DNA of 64,000 bases from positions 52,921 through 116,920 of the forward strand of contig NZ_KQ948783.1 in the NCBI RefSeq assembly GCF_001514205.1, read 5' to 3'. This document shows, one piece after another, positions 54,181 through 62,136 of the stretch. Under the pieces are notes generated by a model that saw nothing but the letters and a program-made list of their open reading frames with translations, made no database searches and was not told where the DNA came from. The position numbers and the translations under genes are program-made. This stretch comes from Streptomyces griseoruber (GTDB lineage Bacteria > Actinomycetota > Actinomycetes > Streptomycetales > Streptomycetaceae). How positions within the stretch are numbered: position 1 is the first letter of the stretch; the number at the start of each line of letters is the position of its first letter.

Positions 54181-54453
54181 ATGGCACATACCTTCGAGGA
54201 ACTCGTGGCGATGCAGCGTCTGGCCGACGAGACCCACGCACAGGTCGAGGAGCTGCGGGACGCCTACGGCCCGCCGACGGCGACGCCCTGGTCGGAGACC
54301 CAGACCGAGACGTACGAGACCGCCTGGAGGGCCTGGCGCGACCTCGCCCGTGACGTCCAGGCCGCGGTGACGGCGTACGCCAAGGACGAGGAGAGACCGC
54401 GCAGCGACGTGGAGGCGGAGGTGAAGCGGGCGGCGAAGTCACCCGGCGCCTGA
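54181..54453 (+). CDS. Small helical hypothetical protein
   Basis: This is a 90-aa acidic protein, nearly all helical (HTFEELVAMQRLADETHAQV, then TYETAWRAWRDLARDVQAAV). It is typical of small conserved Streptomyces proteins of unknown role. ATG at 54181. It is convergent with the following secreted-protein gene, 21 bp apart. Confidence 0.68.
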   Translation: MAHTFEELVAMQRLADETHAQVEELRDAYGPPTATPWSETQTETYETAWRAWRDLARDVQAAVTAYAKDEERPRSDVEAEVKRAAKSPGA

Positions 54454-54474
54454 CCTCCTTCACCCGCCGCCCTG

Positions 54475-54855
54475 TCAGCAGACGAAGGCCGTCGAGTTGC
54501 CCCAGAAGACGAGGAACGACCAGGTCTGGGCCGCGACGACGCCGTCCACGCCGATGCCGGCGCACTGCTGGAAGCGCAGCGTCGCCTGCTGGGTGACGGG
54601 CCCGAACTGCCCGTCCACGGCGAGGTCGCGGCCAGTGAGGGAGTGGTTCAGGTAGCACTGGGCCTGCCGGACGGCACTGCCCGAGGAACCGAGCTTCAAG
54701 GTCGGCCGGCTCTTGGTGAAGTTGCAGACGTCCACGGACCCGTGGGTGACGGCCCGTACGGGCTGCGCCGCACTGTGCTGGGGCGTGGCGAGAGCCGGCG
54801 CTCCCGCGAGCACGAGCGCGGCGACCAGGGTCCCACCGGTGAGCATGCGTCGCAT
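54475..54855 (-). CDS. Secreted peptidoglycan-binding-like protein
   Basis: This 126-aa protein has a Sec signal peptide (MRRMLTGGTLVAALVLAGAP, cleavage near ALA-TP). The mature part (LGSSGSAVRQAQCYLNHSLT...VDGQFGPVTQQATLRFQQCA) is a PG_binding_1-type domain with the usual DGxFGPxTxxA motif. Four cysteines in the mature part could form two disulfides. It would associate with the cell wall; no catalytic domain is present. ATG at 54855 has GGAGG with 8-nt spacing; earlier starts lack this. Confidence 0.82.
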   Translation of the reverse strand: MRRMLTGGTLVAALVLAGAPALATPQHSAAQPVRAVTHGSVDVCNFTKSRPTLKLGSSGSAVRQAQCYLNHSLTGRDLAVDGQFGPVTQQATLRFQQCAGIGVDGVVAAQTWSFLVFWGNSTAFVC

Positions 54856-54969
54856 GTCCAACACCTCCAAATGAGACATCCCCCGTACCACCGTGCACTC
54901 CAGCCCCACAGGCCGCATCTCCGCACCCACGCCACAGAGCCCGCCACCTGCTGCCACCGCAGGTCACGG

Positions 54970-55018
54970 GCTCAGGAGTCAGGGGTCGGGAGCAGGGGTC
55001 AGGGGTCAGGGGTCAGGG
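54970..55018. repeat. Short direct repeats
   Basis: Imperfect then perfect repeats of CAGGGGT (three tandem units at 54993-55013, with degenerate copies just before) lie immediately after the RTX-type gene. Function unknown. Confidence 0.7.
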
Positions 55019-56209
55019 AACGTCGGTGACGGACTCGCAGCGCACCGCGTGGTCGGCGTCGCCGGCCTGGCCGTCACAGGAGTCGGTGTGCGCGCCGCCG
55101 TCCAGGAAGTCATCGGCGGGGCCGGCGAAGAGGGCGTCGTCACCGGTGCCGCCGCGCAGCAGGTCCCGGCCGCCCGCCGTGCCGACGCTCGCGTCCCCGT
55201 CGAAGTTCACGTTGTCGCCGAAGAGTTGGTCGTCCCCACCGCGACCACGGATCACGTCGTTGCCCGCGAAGGTACGGGAGGCGTCGCCGACGGAGCTGTC
55301 ACCGATGAGCAGTTCGTCCGCCGTGCCGCCGGTGATCCGGTCGTTGCCCGCCCCGGTGGCCCGCCCGCCCCCGGGGTCGCCGATGTTGTGGTCCCCGAGG
55401 GCGAAGAGGCCGCCGTCGGCGCCGAGATCGATGAGGTCGTCGCCGCCGTTCCCGTGCGCCGCGTCGATGCCTTCGCTGTCCCCGACGATGCTCTCGGCGG
55501 TCCCCGGTCCGGAACGGAGCACGTCGTCACCGGCGCCGGTCGCGGACCCCTGGAAGGGGGCGGCCGAGTCCCCGAGCAGCCCGTCGTCACCGGCACCGCC
55601 TTCCAGGAGGTCCCGGCCACCGCCTTCGGCGTCACCGCCGAGGGCGACGCTGTCGCCGGTCATGTGCACATCGTCGCCGTCATCGCCGAACAGACGGTCG
55701 TTGCCCCCGCCCCCGGCTCTTCCGCTGTCGCTCTCCGAGTCGCCGACCATGAAGTCGGAGCCGTCGCCGCCGTGGAGGGTGTCGTTGCCGCCGCCCCGGG
55801 CGTCCCCGCTGCCGCTCTGCGCGTCACCGACCAGGTCGTCGTCGCCGTCACCGCCGTACAGGACGTCGTTGCCGCCGCCCCGGGCGTCCCCGCTCTCGAC
55901 GGACACGTCTCCGCGGATCACGTCGTCACCGGCGCCGCCGTCGATCCGGTCGTTGCCGAGCCCGCCGATCAGACGGTCGTCGCCGCCGAGGCCGCAGATG
56001 ACGTCGTTGCCCCCGCGCCCGTCGACGACGTCCGCCCCCGCGGAGCCCACGATGACGTCAGCGCCCGGCGTACCGGTGAGCGGGCCCGCGCCGGTGAGGG
56101 TCGCGGAGACGCCGAAACAGGTAGGAGGAGCGGCGACCGCGGCGGTCACCGGCACTCCCAGCGTGAACAGAGCCGCCGAGACGACGCCGGCCATGAGGAG
56201 CCGAGCCAT
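55013..56209 (-). CDS. Secreted RTX-type calcium-binding repeat protein
   Basis: This 398-aa protein starts with a signal peptide (MARLLMAGVVSAALFTLGVP). The rest is mostly nonapeptide-like RTX repeats of type GGxGxDxx (GTPGADVIVGSAGADVVDGR, GGDDRLIGGLGNDRIDGGAG, then variants spaced by SGDARGGGND inserts). Such repeats bind calcium and form a beta-roll outside the cell. No enzymatic domain is present. The signal is N-terminal Sec, unlike classical type-I-exported RTX toxins. ATG at 56209 after GGAGG. In Streptomyces such repeat-only proteins are common and of unknown role. Confidence 0.8.
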   Translation of the reverse strand: MARLLMAGVVSAALFTLGVPVTAAVAAPPTCFGVSATLTGAGPLTGTPGADVIVGSAGADVVDGRGGNDVICGLGGDDRLIGGLGNDRIDGGAGDDVIRGDVSVESGDARGGGNDVLYGGDGDDDLVGDAQSGSGDARGGGNDTLHGGDGSDFMVGDSESDSGRAGGGGNDRLFGDDGDDVHMTGDSVALGGDAEGGGRDLLEGGAGDDGLLGDSAAPFQGSATGAGDDVLRSGPGTAESIVGDSEGIDAAHGNGGDDLIDLGADGGLFALGDHNIGDPGGGRATGAGNDRITGGTADELLIGDSSVGDASRTFAGNDVIRGRGGDDQLFGDNVNFDGDASVGTAGGRDLLRGGTGDDALFAGPADDFLDGGAHTDSCDGQAGDADHAVRCESVTDVP

Positions 56210-56343
56210 GCAGGACCTCCAGGTCTGAGGGGTGCCGCAAGAAGATCTCCCCTCAGGGCATGACAGTTGGGCCACCCATGACCCGTTCGCCCCACGCCGT
56301 CCCTCGAACGGACCGTCCCCCCTCCCCTCGCCGCACCACACGA

Positions 56344-56388
56344 CGAAGGGCCCGTGGCCTGCTATTTCAGCAGGCCACGGGCCCTTCG
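56344..56388. terminator. Bidirectional terminator next to tRNA-Tyr remnant
   Basis: A perfect 20-bp stem CGAAGGGCCCGTGGCCTGCT (56344-56363) pairs with 56369-56388, with a 5-nt loop. It lies 10 bp after the tRNA 3' end and is the original terminator of the tRNA gene. It belongs to the chromosome side of the boundary. Confidence 0.85.
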
Positions 56389-56397
56389 TTCTCAGCG

Positions 56398-56452
56398 TGG
56401 CGGCGCCAGGATTCGAACCTGGGAAGGCTGAGCCGGCAGATTTACAGTCTGC
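56398..56452 (-). tRNA. tRNA-Tyr 3' half (attachment-site remnant)
   Basis: Read on the minus strand, this is the 3' part of tRNA-Tyr: the anticodon arm GCAGACTGTAAATCTGC (anticodon GTA), the long variable arm with CCGGCTCAGCC, T arm CCAGGTTCGAATCCTGG and 3' acceptor CGCCGCCA. Upstream, where the 5' acceptor, D arm and first half should be, the sequence is unrelated. This is the pattern left by an integrase that recombines inside the anticodon arm. The intact gene should be at the far end of the element, completed by the element's own 3' half. Not a functional tRNA. Confidence 0.88.
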
Positions 56453-56711
56453 GCCTAACGTTTCACTTGACCTGGCATTTCCTCAGGTGCGTGGTTGGCA
56501 GCCCCACGCCGACCCCACAAGAGGTGCCCGGGCACGTGGCCCTCCCACTCTGCGGCCACTTGATCCCCAGATGGGTTGTAACGACGGCCACATACAGACT
56601 CGTTGGGCAAAGTGCACATCAGGTATGTGACGCGGGAACTATCTTCCGTGTCTGCGCGTGTTCCGAGTGCAATCTCCAGCGCGGCCGAATGATGTGCGAT
56701 GGGAGGGTCCG

Positions 56712-57134
56712 GTGGCAAGAGTCTCAACGAGGCAGGCTCGCATCGCTCTATGGGTGGGTGCGGTGGTGACGGCTGTGATCGCGGTCGGCCTTGCATCCGT
56801 GGCGATCCTGGCCGATTTGGATACTGCCGACCGTGTGGCCAGCCTGGCTGGGTCGGTGCTGGCTGCTGCAGGCCTAGCCCTGTCGGTCTACACCCTGTTT
56901 GGTAGCCCCAACGGAGTCCCAGTGGCTGGTGTCCGATCCGTTCAGGCGGGAAGCGGCATCGGGCGAGCTGTGACCGGGGACAACAACCGCCTCCAGGGTC
57001 CGGCTCCACAGGCGACCGCTCCAGGGGGCATAGTCTCGGCTGTCGGCAACGCCCCGTCGGTTGGTGAGAGAGGTGTCTCCGCCGCTGGTGGCATCGGCGA
57101 AGCGGTCACCGGCGACGGAAACCAGCTGACGTGA
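56712..57134 (+). CDS. Small membrane protein coupled to STAND NTPase
   Basis: This is a 140-aa protein from GTG 56712 (GGGAGGG 5 nt upstream). Two membrane helices (ALWVGAVVTAVIAVGLASVA and VASLAGSVLAAAGLALSVYT) are followed by an exposed tail. The tail has two similar motifs, SGIGRAVTGDNN and GGIGEAVTGDGN. The next protein carries a related LGLGISGDHNQVDVHGDV near its N-terminus. These short Gly-Asp-Asn repeats suggest a shared beta-type interaction element. Its stop overlaps the GTG of the NTPase gene. It may anchor or sense on behalf of the NTPase. Confidence 0.6.
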   Translation: MARVSTRQARIALWVGAVVTAVIAVGLASVAILADLDTADRVASLAGSVLAAAGLALSVYTLFGSPNGVPVAGVRSVQAGSGIGRAVTGDNNRLQGPAPQATAPGGIVSAVGNAPSVGERGVSAAGGIGEAVTGDGNQLT

Positions 57135-60100
57135 GCTTTTGGCGGCGACGGTCTCACTCCGCCGCAGCACGACAGGCCGAGTCGCCAACCTCATCCTGGC
57201 CTGGGCACGCGAACAAAGGACAAGCCGCTGCAACGCCCGGCGACGAGAGCAGTGGGCTAGCGCGTATCCCGCAGCTCAACGAATCGACAGGCGCGACAGG
57301 ACAAGCGGCCACGAGACCTTCGGACAGCGGTCAGGATTGCGGCATACACGGGGGCGCTGAGCGATCGATGACGGCCGGGGAAAGCCTCGGACTCGGGATT
57401 TCCGGAGATCACAACCAAGTCGATGTCCACGGTGACGTTGTCATTGGTCAAGCCTCTAAGGTGCTGCGCTCGGGCTATCTGCTGGAAGTACAGGAACAGA
57501 CCGCACACCGGTTCGAAGGACGAGAAGCGGAACTTGCGGCCATGGCCGCCTTCGCTACCGCCCCGGAGTGCTCGCAGCGCGGGTACTGGCGATGGCTGGC
57601 GCCAGCCTGGGCAGGGAAGACCGCGCTGATGGCCCAGTTCGTCCTGCATCCGCCAGAGAAAACCGATGTGCTGGCCTTCTTCATAACCGCGCGCAGTGCT
57701 GGCCGCGCGGACCGCACCGCCTTCCTCAACGCACTCGAAGGGCAGCTGCGTGAATACCTGCACGACGATGTCGAATGCCCAACACAGGGGGCCTTCCTCG
57801 ACGCCCTACAGCGTGCGACCGCCAAAGCACGCGCCGCTGGTCGGTGGCTGCTGCTAGCTGTCGACGGCCTGGACGAGGACACCGGCATACCCACTGCCAG
57901 CAGCGGCCACAGCATCGCCGCCCTCCTGCCCCGCACCCCGCCTCCAGGCTTGCGCATCCTGGTTGCCGGCCGCCCCAACCCGCCCATCCCCGGTGACGTT
58001 TCCCATGGCCATCCGCTGCGTGATCCCGCCGTCAACCATGCGCTGGCTCCCTCTCACGCCGCCCAGGCGGTTCAGGAAGACGCCGAACGCAACCTCGATG
58101 CCCTCATCGCCGCAGGCGGACTCGGCGAGGAACTGGTCGGCCTGACCGCTGCGGCAGGGGGCGGTCTGGCCGCCGCCGACCTTGCCGAACTCACGTACCA
58201 GTCCCAGCGCCGGATCGAACTCGTCCTCGGCGGCAGCGTTGGCCGTGCCTTTCAGCACCGCCCCGCCCAGTGGACCACCGACGACGGCCAGCCAGTCGCC
58301 GTGTACTCCTTCGCCCACCAAGCGCTCCTCGACGGCGCCCGCATGCTCATCGCCCCGGCCGCCCTGGCCGCCTACCGTCAGCGCCTGCACACTTGGATCG
58401 ACCGTGATCGCCACGCTGGTTGGCCCGCTGACACTCCCGAGTGGGCCCTGACTGGCTACCCGCAGATGCTCCGCGAGTGCCAGGACACCGACCGACTCAC
58501 AGCGCTCGCCACCGACCCGTCCCGCCACGAGCGGCTGTGGCAAATCATCGGCACAGACAGCGAAGCCCTCACCGAAATCGCCGAGGCCTTAGCCCTCCAT
58601 CGGACCGCTGGCGACCCCGACCTATCCGCCTGCGTACGCCTGGCTCACCACCGAGATGCCCTTCGGCGAAAGGCTGGCACCGTCCCCGACGGGGTCATCC
58701 GCACTTGGGCGCGCCTTGGCTACGTACGACGGGCCGTCACCATGGCCACACAGCGACAAGACGAGTACGCCCTCCCCTATCTGCTGGCCAGCATCCTGAG
58801 AATCGGAGGCTCAGCCAGCGAGACCGTCGCGCTGGTGCTCGAGGCAGCCCGAATACCTCGCATCGACCACCATGTGAAGACCCTAACCACGGTCGCCGAA
58901 ACGCTGGCCCAGATTGGGTGGCACGACGAGGCCGCCGAGCTAGCTCGGCACGCCGCGGACTTAGCACGCACCCTCGCAGACTCCAAGCAGCAGGAGCAGG
59001 CTCTGAGAGGTGCCGCCAAAGCATTGGGCCAAGCCGGGCAGTGGGAGAAAGTCGTCGACTTGGTCCGCACGCTCACCGACCCCGAGCAGCAGGCCGGGGC
59101 CCTAACTGACGTCGTCGAAACCCTGGCCCAAGCCGGGCAGACGGAAGAAGCCTCCAGCATCGCCCGACAGGTCGCTGCTCTCACCAGCCCCAACCAGCAG
59201 GCCCAGGCCCTTACCACTGTCGCCAACACCTTGGCCCTAACCGGGCAGAGGGAAGAAGCCGTCGACTTGGCCCGCATGCTCACCGACCCCGAGCTGCAGG
59301 CCCGAAGCCTGGCCAGTGTCGCCAACGCCTTGGCCCTAACCGGGCAGAAGGAAGAAGCCGCCAGCATCGCCCGACAAGCCGCTGCTCTCACCCGCACCCT
59401 CACCGACCCCGAGCAGCAGGGCTGGGCCCTGCAGGCTGTCGCCAAGGCGTTGGCCCAAGCCGGGCAGAGGGAAGAAGCCGTCACCTTGGCCCGCACTCTC
59501 ACCGACCCCGAGCAGCAGACCCAAGCCCTGACTGACGTCGCCGAGGCCCTGGCCCAAGCCGGCCAGACGGAAGAAGCCGCCAGCATCGCCCGACAAGCCG
59601 CTGCTCTCACCCGCACCCTCACCAGCCCCAACCAGCAGGCCCAGGCCCTTACCACTGTCGCCAAGGCGCTGGCCCTAACCGGGCAGAGGGAAGAAGCCGT
59701 CACCTTGGCCCGCACTCTCACCGACTCCGAGAAGCAGGCCCAAAGCCTGGCCAGTATCGCCGAGGCACTGGCCCAAGCCGGCCAGACGGAAGAAGCCGCC
59801 AGCATCGCCCGACAAGCCGCTGCTCTCACCCGCACCCTCACCAGCCCCGAGCAGCAGGCCTGGGCCCTGCCTCTTGTCGCCAGCACCTTGGCCAAAGCCG
59901 GGTGGCATGACGAAGCCGTCAACTTGATCCGCACGCTCACTGACCCCGAGCTGCAGGCCTGGGCCCTGACTGACGTGGCCAACACCTTGGCCGAAGCCGG
60001 TTGGCATGACGAAGCCGTCGACTTGGCCCGCACTCTCACCGACCCCGAGCAGCAGACCCAAGCCCTGACTACTGCCGCCTTGGCCCTGGCTCAAGCCGGG

Positions 60101-61150
60101 CAGGAGGAGGAAGCCGCCAGCATCGCTCGACAAGCCGCTGCTCTAGCCCGCACTCTCACCGACTCCAAGAAGCAGGGCTGGGCCCTGCAGGCTGTCGCCA
60201 AGGCGCTGGCCCAAGCCGGTTGGCATGACGAAGCCGTCGACTTGGCCCGCACTCTCACCGACCCCGAGCAGCAGACCCAAGCCCTGACTGACGTCGCCGA
60301 GGCCCTGGCCCAAGCCGGCCAGACGGAAGAAGCCGCCAGCATCGCCCGACAAGCCGCTGCTCTAGCCCGCACTCTCACCGACCCCGAGAAGCAGGCCTGG
60401 GCCCTGCAGGCTGTCGCCAAGGCGCTGGCCCAAGCCGGTTGGCATGACGAAGCCGTCGACTTGGCCCGCACTCTCACCGACCCCGAGCAGCAGACCCAAG
60501 CCCTGACTGACGTCGCCGAGGCCCTGGCCCAAGCCGGCCAGACGGAAGAAGCCGCCAGCATCGCCCGACAAGCCGCTGCTCTCACCCGCACCCTCACCAG
60601 CCCCAACCAGCAGGCCCAGGCCCTTACCACTGTCGCCAAGGCGCTGATGCAGGCCGGACAGGAGGAGGAAGCCGCCAGCATCGCTCGACAAGCCGCTGCT
60701 CTAGCCCGCACTCTCACCGACCCCGAGAAGCAGGCCTGGGCCCTGCAGGCTGTCGCCAAGGCACTGATGCAGGCTGGACAGGAGGAGGAAGCTGCTGGCA
60801 TCGCCCGCCATGCTGCCGACTTGACCCGCACCCTCACCGGCCGCACCCGGCAGACCCAGACCGTGCTGGTTGTCGCCGAGGCGCTGGCCCTAACCGGGCA
60901 AGGAGAGGAGGCCACCGAGTTGGCCCGCACCCCTACCCACCCCAAGCAGCAGGCTCGGGCCCTGGCTGCTGTCGCCCAGGCACATGGAAGCACAGTGCAG
61001 GGGCGCACGGCGCTGGCTGAAGGTTTGGCCCTCGAATCCCCGATAGACCTGGTCACTGCCCTGGCTGCAGTCGACCGCGATGCACTGGAGACGCTGGCCC
61101 GCTGCATGAATACGGAAGTCGGAAATTCCTCTCAGCCATCGAGACCGTGA
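57131..61150 (+). CDS. STAND/NACHT-like NTPase with tandem helical repeats
   Basis: This is a 1339-aa protein. Residues 1-85 are low complexity; LGISGDHNQVDVHGDVVIGQ (87-106) is a short beta-helix-like element. The P-loop is APAWAGKT (157-164, Lys163) with Walker B LLLAVDGLDED (240-250), giving a STAND-type switch (NACHT-like, judging from the pattern). From about 580 to 1300 the protein consists of TPR-like repeats of 34-39 residues (EEAVDLARTLTDPEQQTQAL). They are nearly identical over three 219-bp units at 60002-60658. STAND proteins of this form recognise a ligand through repeats and then oligomerise. No effector domain is recognised; the partner could be the small membrane protein. GTG start is overlapped by the preceding stop. 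Confidence 0.78.
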   Translation: MSFWRRRSHSAAARQAESPTSSWPGHANKGQAAATPGDESSGLARIPQLNESTGATGQAATRPSDSGQDCGIHGGAERSMTAGESLGLGISGDHNQVDVHGDVVIGQASKVLRSGYLLEVQEQTAHRFEGREAELAAMAAFATAPECSQRGYWRWLAPAWAGKTALMAQFVLHPPEKTDVLAFFITARSAGRADRTAFLNALEGQLREYLHDDVECPTQGAFLDALQRATAKARAAGRWLLLAVDGLDEDTGIPTASSGHSIAALLPRTPPPGLRILVAGRPNPPIPGDVSHGHPLRDPAVNHALAPSHAAQAVQEDAERNLDALIAAGGLGEELVGLTAAAGGGLAAADLAELTYQSQRRIELVLGGSVGRAFQHRPAQWTTDDGQPVAVYSFAHQALLDGARMLIAPAALAAYRQRLHTWIDRDRHAGWPADTPEWALTGYPQMLRECQDTDRLTALATDPSRHERLWQIIGTDSEALTEIAEALALHRTAGDPDLSACVRLAHHRDALRRKAGTVPDGVIRTWARLGYVRRAVTMATQRQDEYALPYLLASILRIGGSASETVALVLEAARIPRIDHHVKTLTTVAETLAQIGWHDEAAELARHAADLARTLADSKQQEQALRGAAKALGQAGQWEKVVDLVRTLTDPEQQAGALTDVVETLAQAGQTEEASSIARQVAALTSPNQQAQALTTVANTLALTGQREEAVDLARMLTDPELQARSLASVANALALTGQKEEAASIARQAAALTRTLTDPEQQGWALQAVAKALAQAGQREEAVTLARTLTDPEQQTQALTDVAEALAQAGQTEEAASIARQAAALTRTLTSPNQQAQALTTVAKALALTGQREEAVTLARTLTDSEKQAQSLASIAEALAQAGQTEEAASIARQAAALTRTLTSPEQQAWALPLVASTLAKAGWHDEAVNLIRTLTDPELQAWALTDVANTLAEAGWHDEAVDLARTLTDPEQQTQALTTAALALAQAGQEEEAASIARQAAALARTLTDSKKQGWALQAVAKALAQAGWHDEAVDLARTLTDPEQQTQALTDVAEALAQAGQTEEAASIARQAAALARTLTDPEKQAWALQAVAKALAQAGWHDEAVDLARTLTDPEQQTQALTDVAEALAQAGQTEEAASIARQAAALTRTLTSPNQQAQALTTVAKALMQAGQEEEAASIARQAAALARTLTDPEKQAWALQAVAKALMQAGQEEEAAGIARHAADLTRTLTGRTRQTQTVLVVAEALALTGQGEEATELARTPTHPKQQARALAAVAQAHGSTVQGRTALAEGLALESPIDLVTALAAVDRDALETLARCMNTEVGNSSQPSRP
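60002..60658 (+). repeat. 219-bp tandem repeats inside STAND gene
   Basis: Three consecutive units start at 60002, 60221 and 60440, each opening TGGCATGACGAAGCCGTCGA. Units two and three are nearly identical at first, then diverge. 219 bp is 73 codons, two helical repeats. Looser copies extend over about 58900-60950. Such DNA is prone to copy-number change. Confidence 0.85.
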
Positions 61151-62136
61151 CTAGCGCTGTCGAATTCGAATTCCCTGCAGACATTGTCGAGATTATAAAA
61201 ATCGCGCATCTCAACCGAATTCACAACAGTATACCTGTCCAGCGAGCCGACTGTATCTGGCTTGCCAACGTGACCGAGGACCATTTGAAAGAGTGATCCA
61301 CTCTCGGGGCATGGCGGCGCGCCCGGCTGTCGCCACGCTGTCGCAAACTCGGTTAGAAGCGAGTCGACGGCAACCGGTCTAGCGTGATTATTGGACGTAT
61401 AGCTCGCAACCAAAGCAAATACGTTATCGGCGAAGCGCCGCCAGCTAACGGGAGTCAGATTTGAGGCAATAACTCCATCCGCAATAAGCTCTTGGAAGCG
61501 CGCAACGATCGAGTCTTTCGCGGCGATCTCAGGCCACTCGGATTCTGGAACCGCACCAGAAACCTGATCGAACGCTCCAATGATCATTTCAATTTGCTCA
61601 ACTGCGGCTTTTAGCTGCGCGGCGAGTCGCTGCTTCTTCCAGTCAACTCGGTCACCTTTGTAAACGAGATCATGAGTCACCGTGGACCACGCATACTCGA
61701 ATGCGGTGGCAATCTGAACTTCAAACGTAACGCCCCCGATGCCAGGCACCCGTTCCGCTGCCGCATTTTCTGAAAGGCGCGCGTAGTAGCGAGTCGTATC
61801 AAAACGGAAAACTTCAGGAGCCTTCTTGGCGGTGCCTCGGGATCTCATGGCTACTCGCGCAAAGCAAGCATCCAGTTTTCGGATTACACCAGGCTCATGA
61901 GATGCTGTTGGGATCACGATGGTGCATGCGTAGAGGTCATCGATGTCTGACCATTTAGCGATGCGTCCACCTTCCAGCTTCTCGGAGAGCGACTCAACCT
62001 TCTTGATTCGATCGAAGAAGAGATAGCCGGATCGATCGCAATATGTACGCAGCGTCTGTTCCGCGTACTCCGAGATGCCTTTAAGCAGCGGCTCTACTTG
62101 ACTGTAAGCGTTAGAGACGCTCTGCGGCACTGGCAT
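61132..62136 (-). CDS. RelA/SpoT-domain nucleotide pyrophosphokinase-like protein
   Basis: This is a 334-aa protein. The region at about 35-165 matches the RelA/SpoT synthetase fold: FFDRIKKVESLSEKLEGG (RxKxxxS type), WSDIDDLYACTIVIPT and VTFEVQIATAFEYAWSTVTH (the E-V-Q-I catalytic segment and following His). Such enzymes transfer pyrophosphate from ATP to GDP/GTP, to adenosine nucleotides, or to tRNA ends (toxic SAS). The C-terminus (about 170-334) is a helical region not seen in plain small alarmone synthetases. No hydrolase domain is present. ATG at 62136 lies inside the upstream DUF262 gene (26-nt overlap). It converges on the STAND gene with a 19-nt overlap. Lower GC than the host. Confidence 0.8.
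   Translation of the reverse strand: MPVPQSVSNAYSQVEPLLKGISEYAEQTLRTYCDRSGYLFFDRIKKVESLSEKLEGGRIAKWSDIDDLYACTIVIPTASHEPGVIRKLDACFARVAMRSRGTAKKAPEVFRFDTTRYYARLSENAAAERVPGIGGVTFEVQIATAFEYAWSTVTHDLVYKGDRVDWKKQRLAAQLKAAVEQIEMIIGAFDQVSGAVPESEWPEIAAKDSIVARFQELIADGVIASNLTPVSWRRFADNVFALVASYTSNNHARPVAVDSLLTEFATAWRQPGAPPCPESGSLFQMVLGHVGKPDTVGSLDRYTVVNSVEMRDFYNLDNVCREFEFDSASHGLDG

Noticed and set aside
60002..60658. 219-bp repeats as an assembly artefact
   Set aside because: The frame is maintained, units differ by specific substitutions, and looser copies extend far on both sides, which fits natural repeat expansion. Exact copy number still depends on read length.
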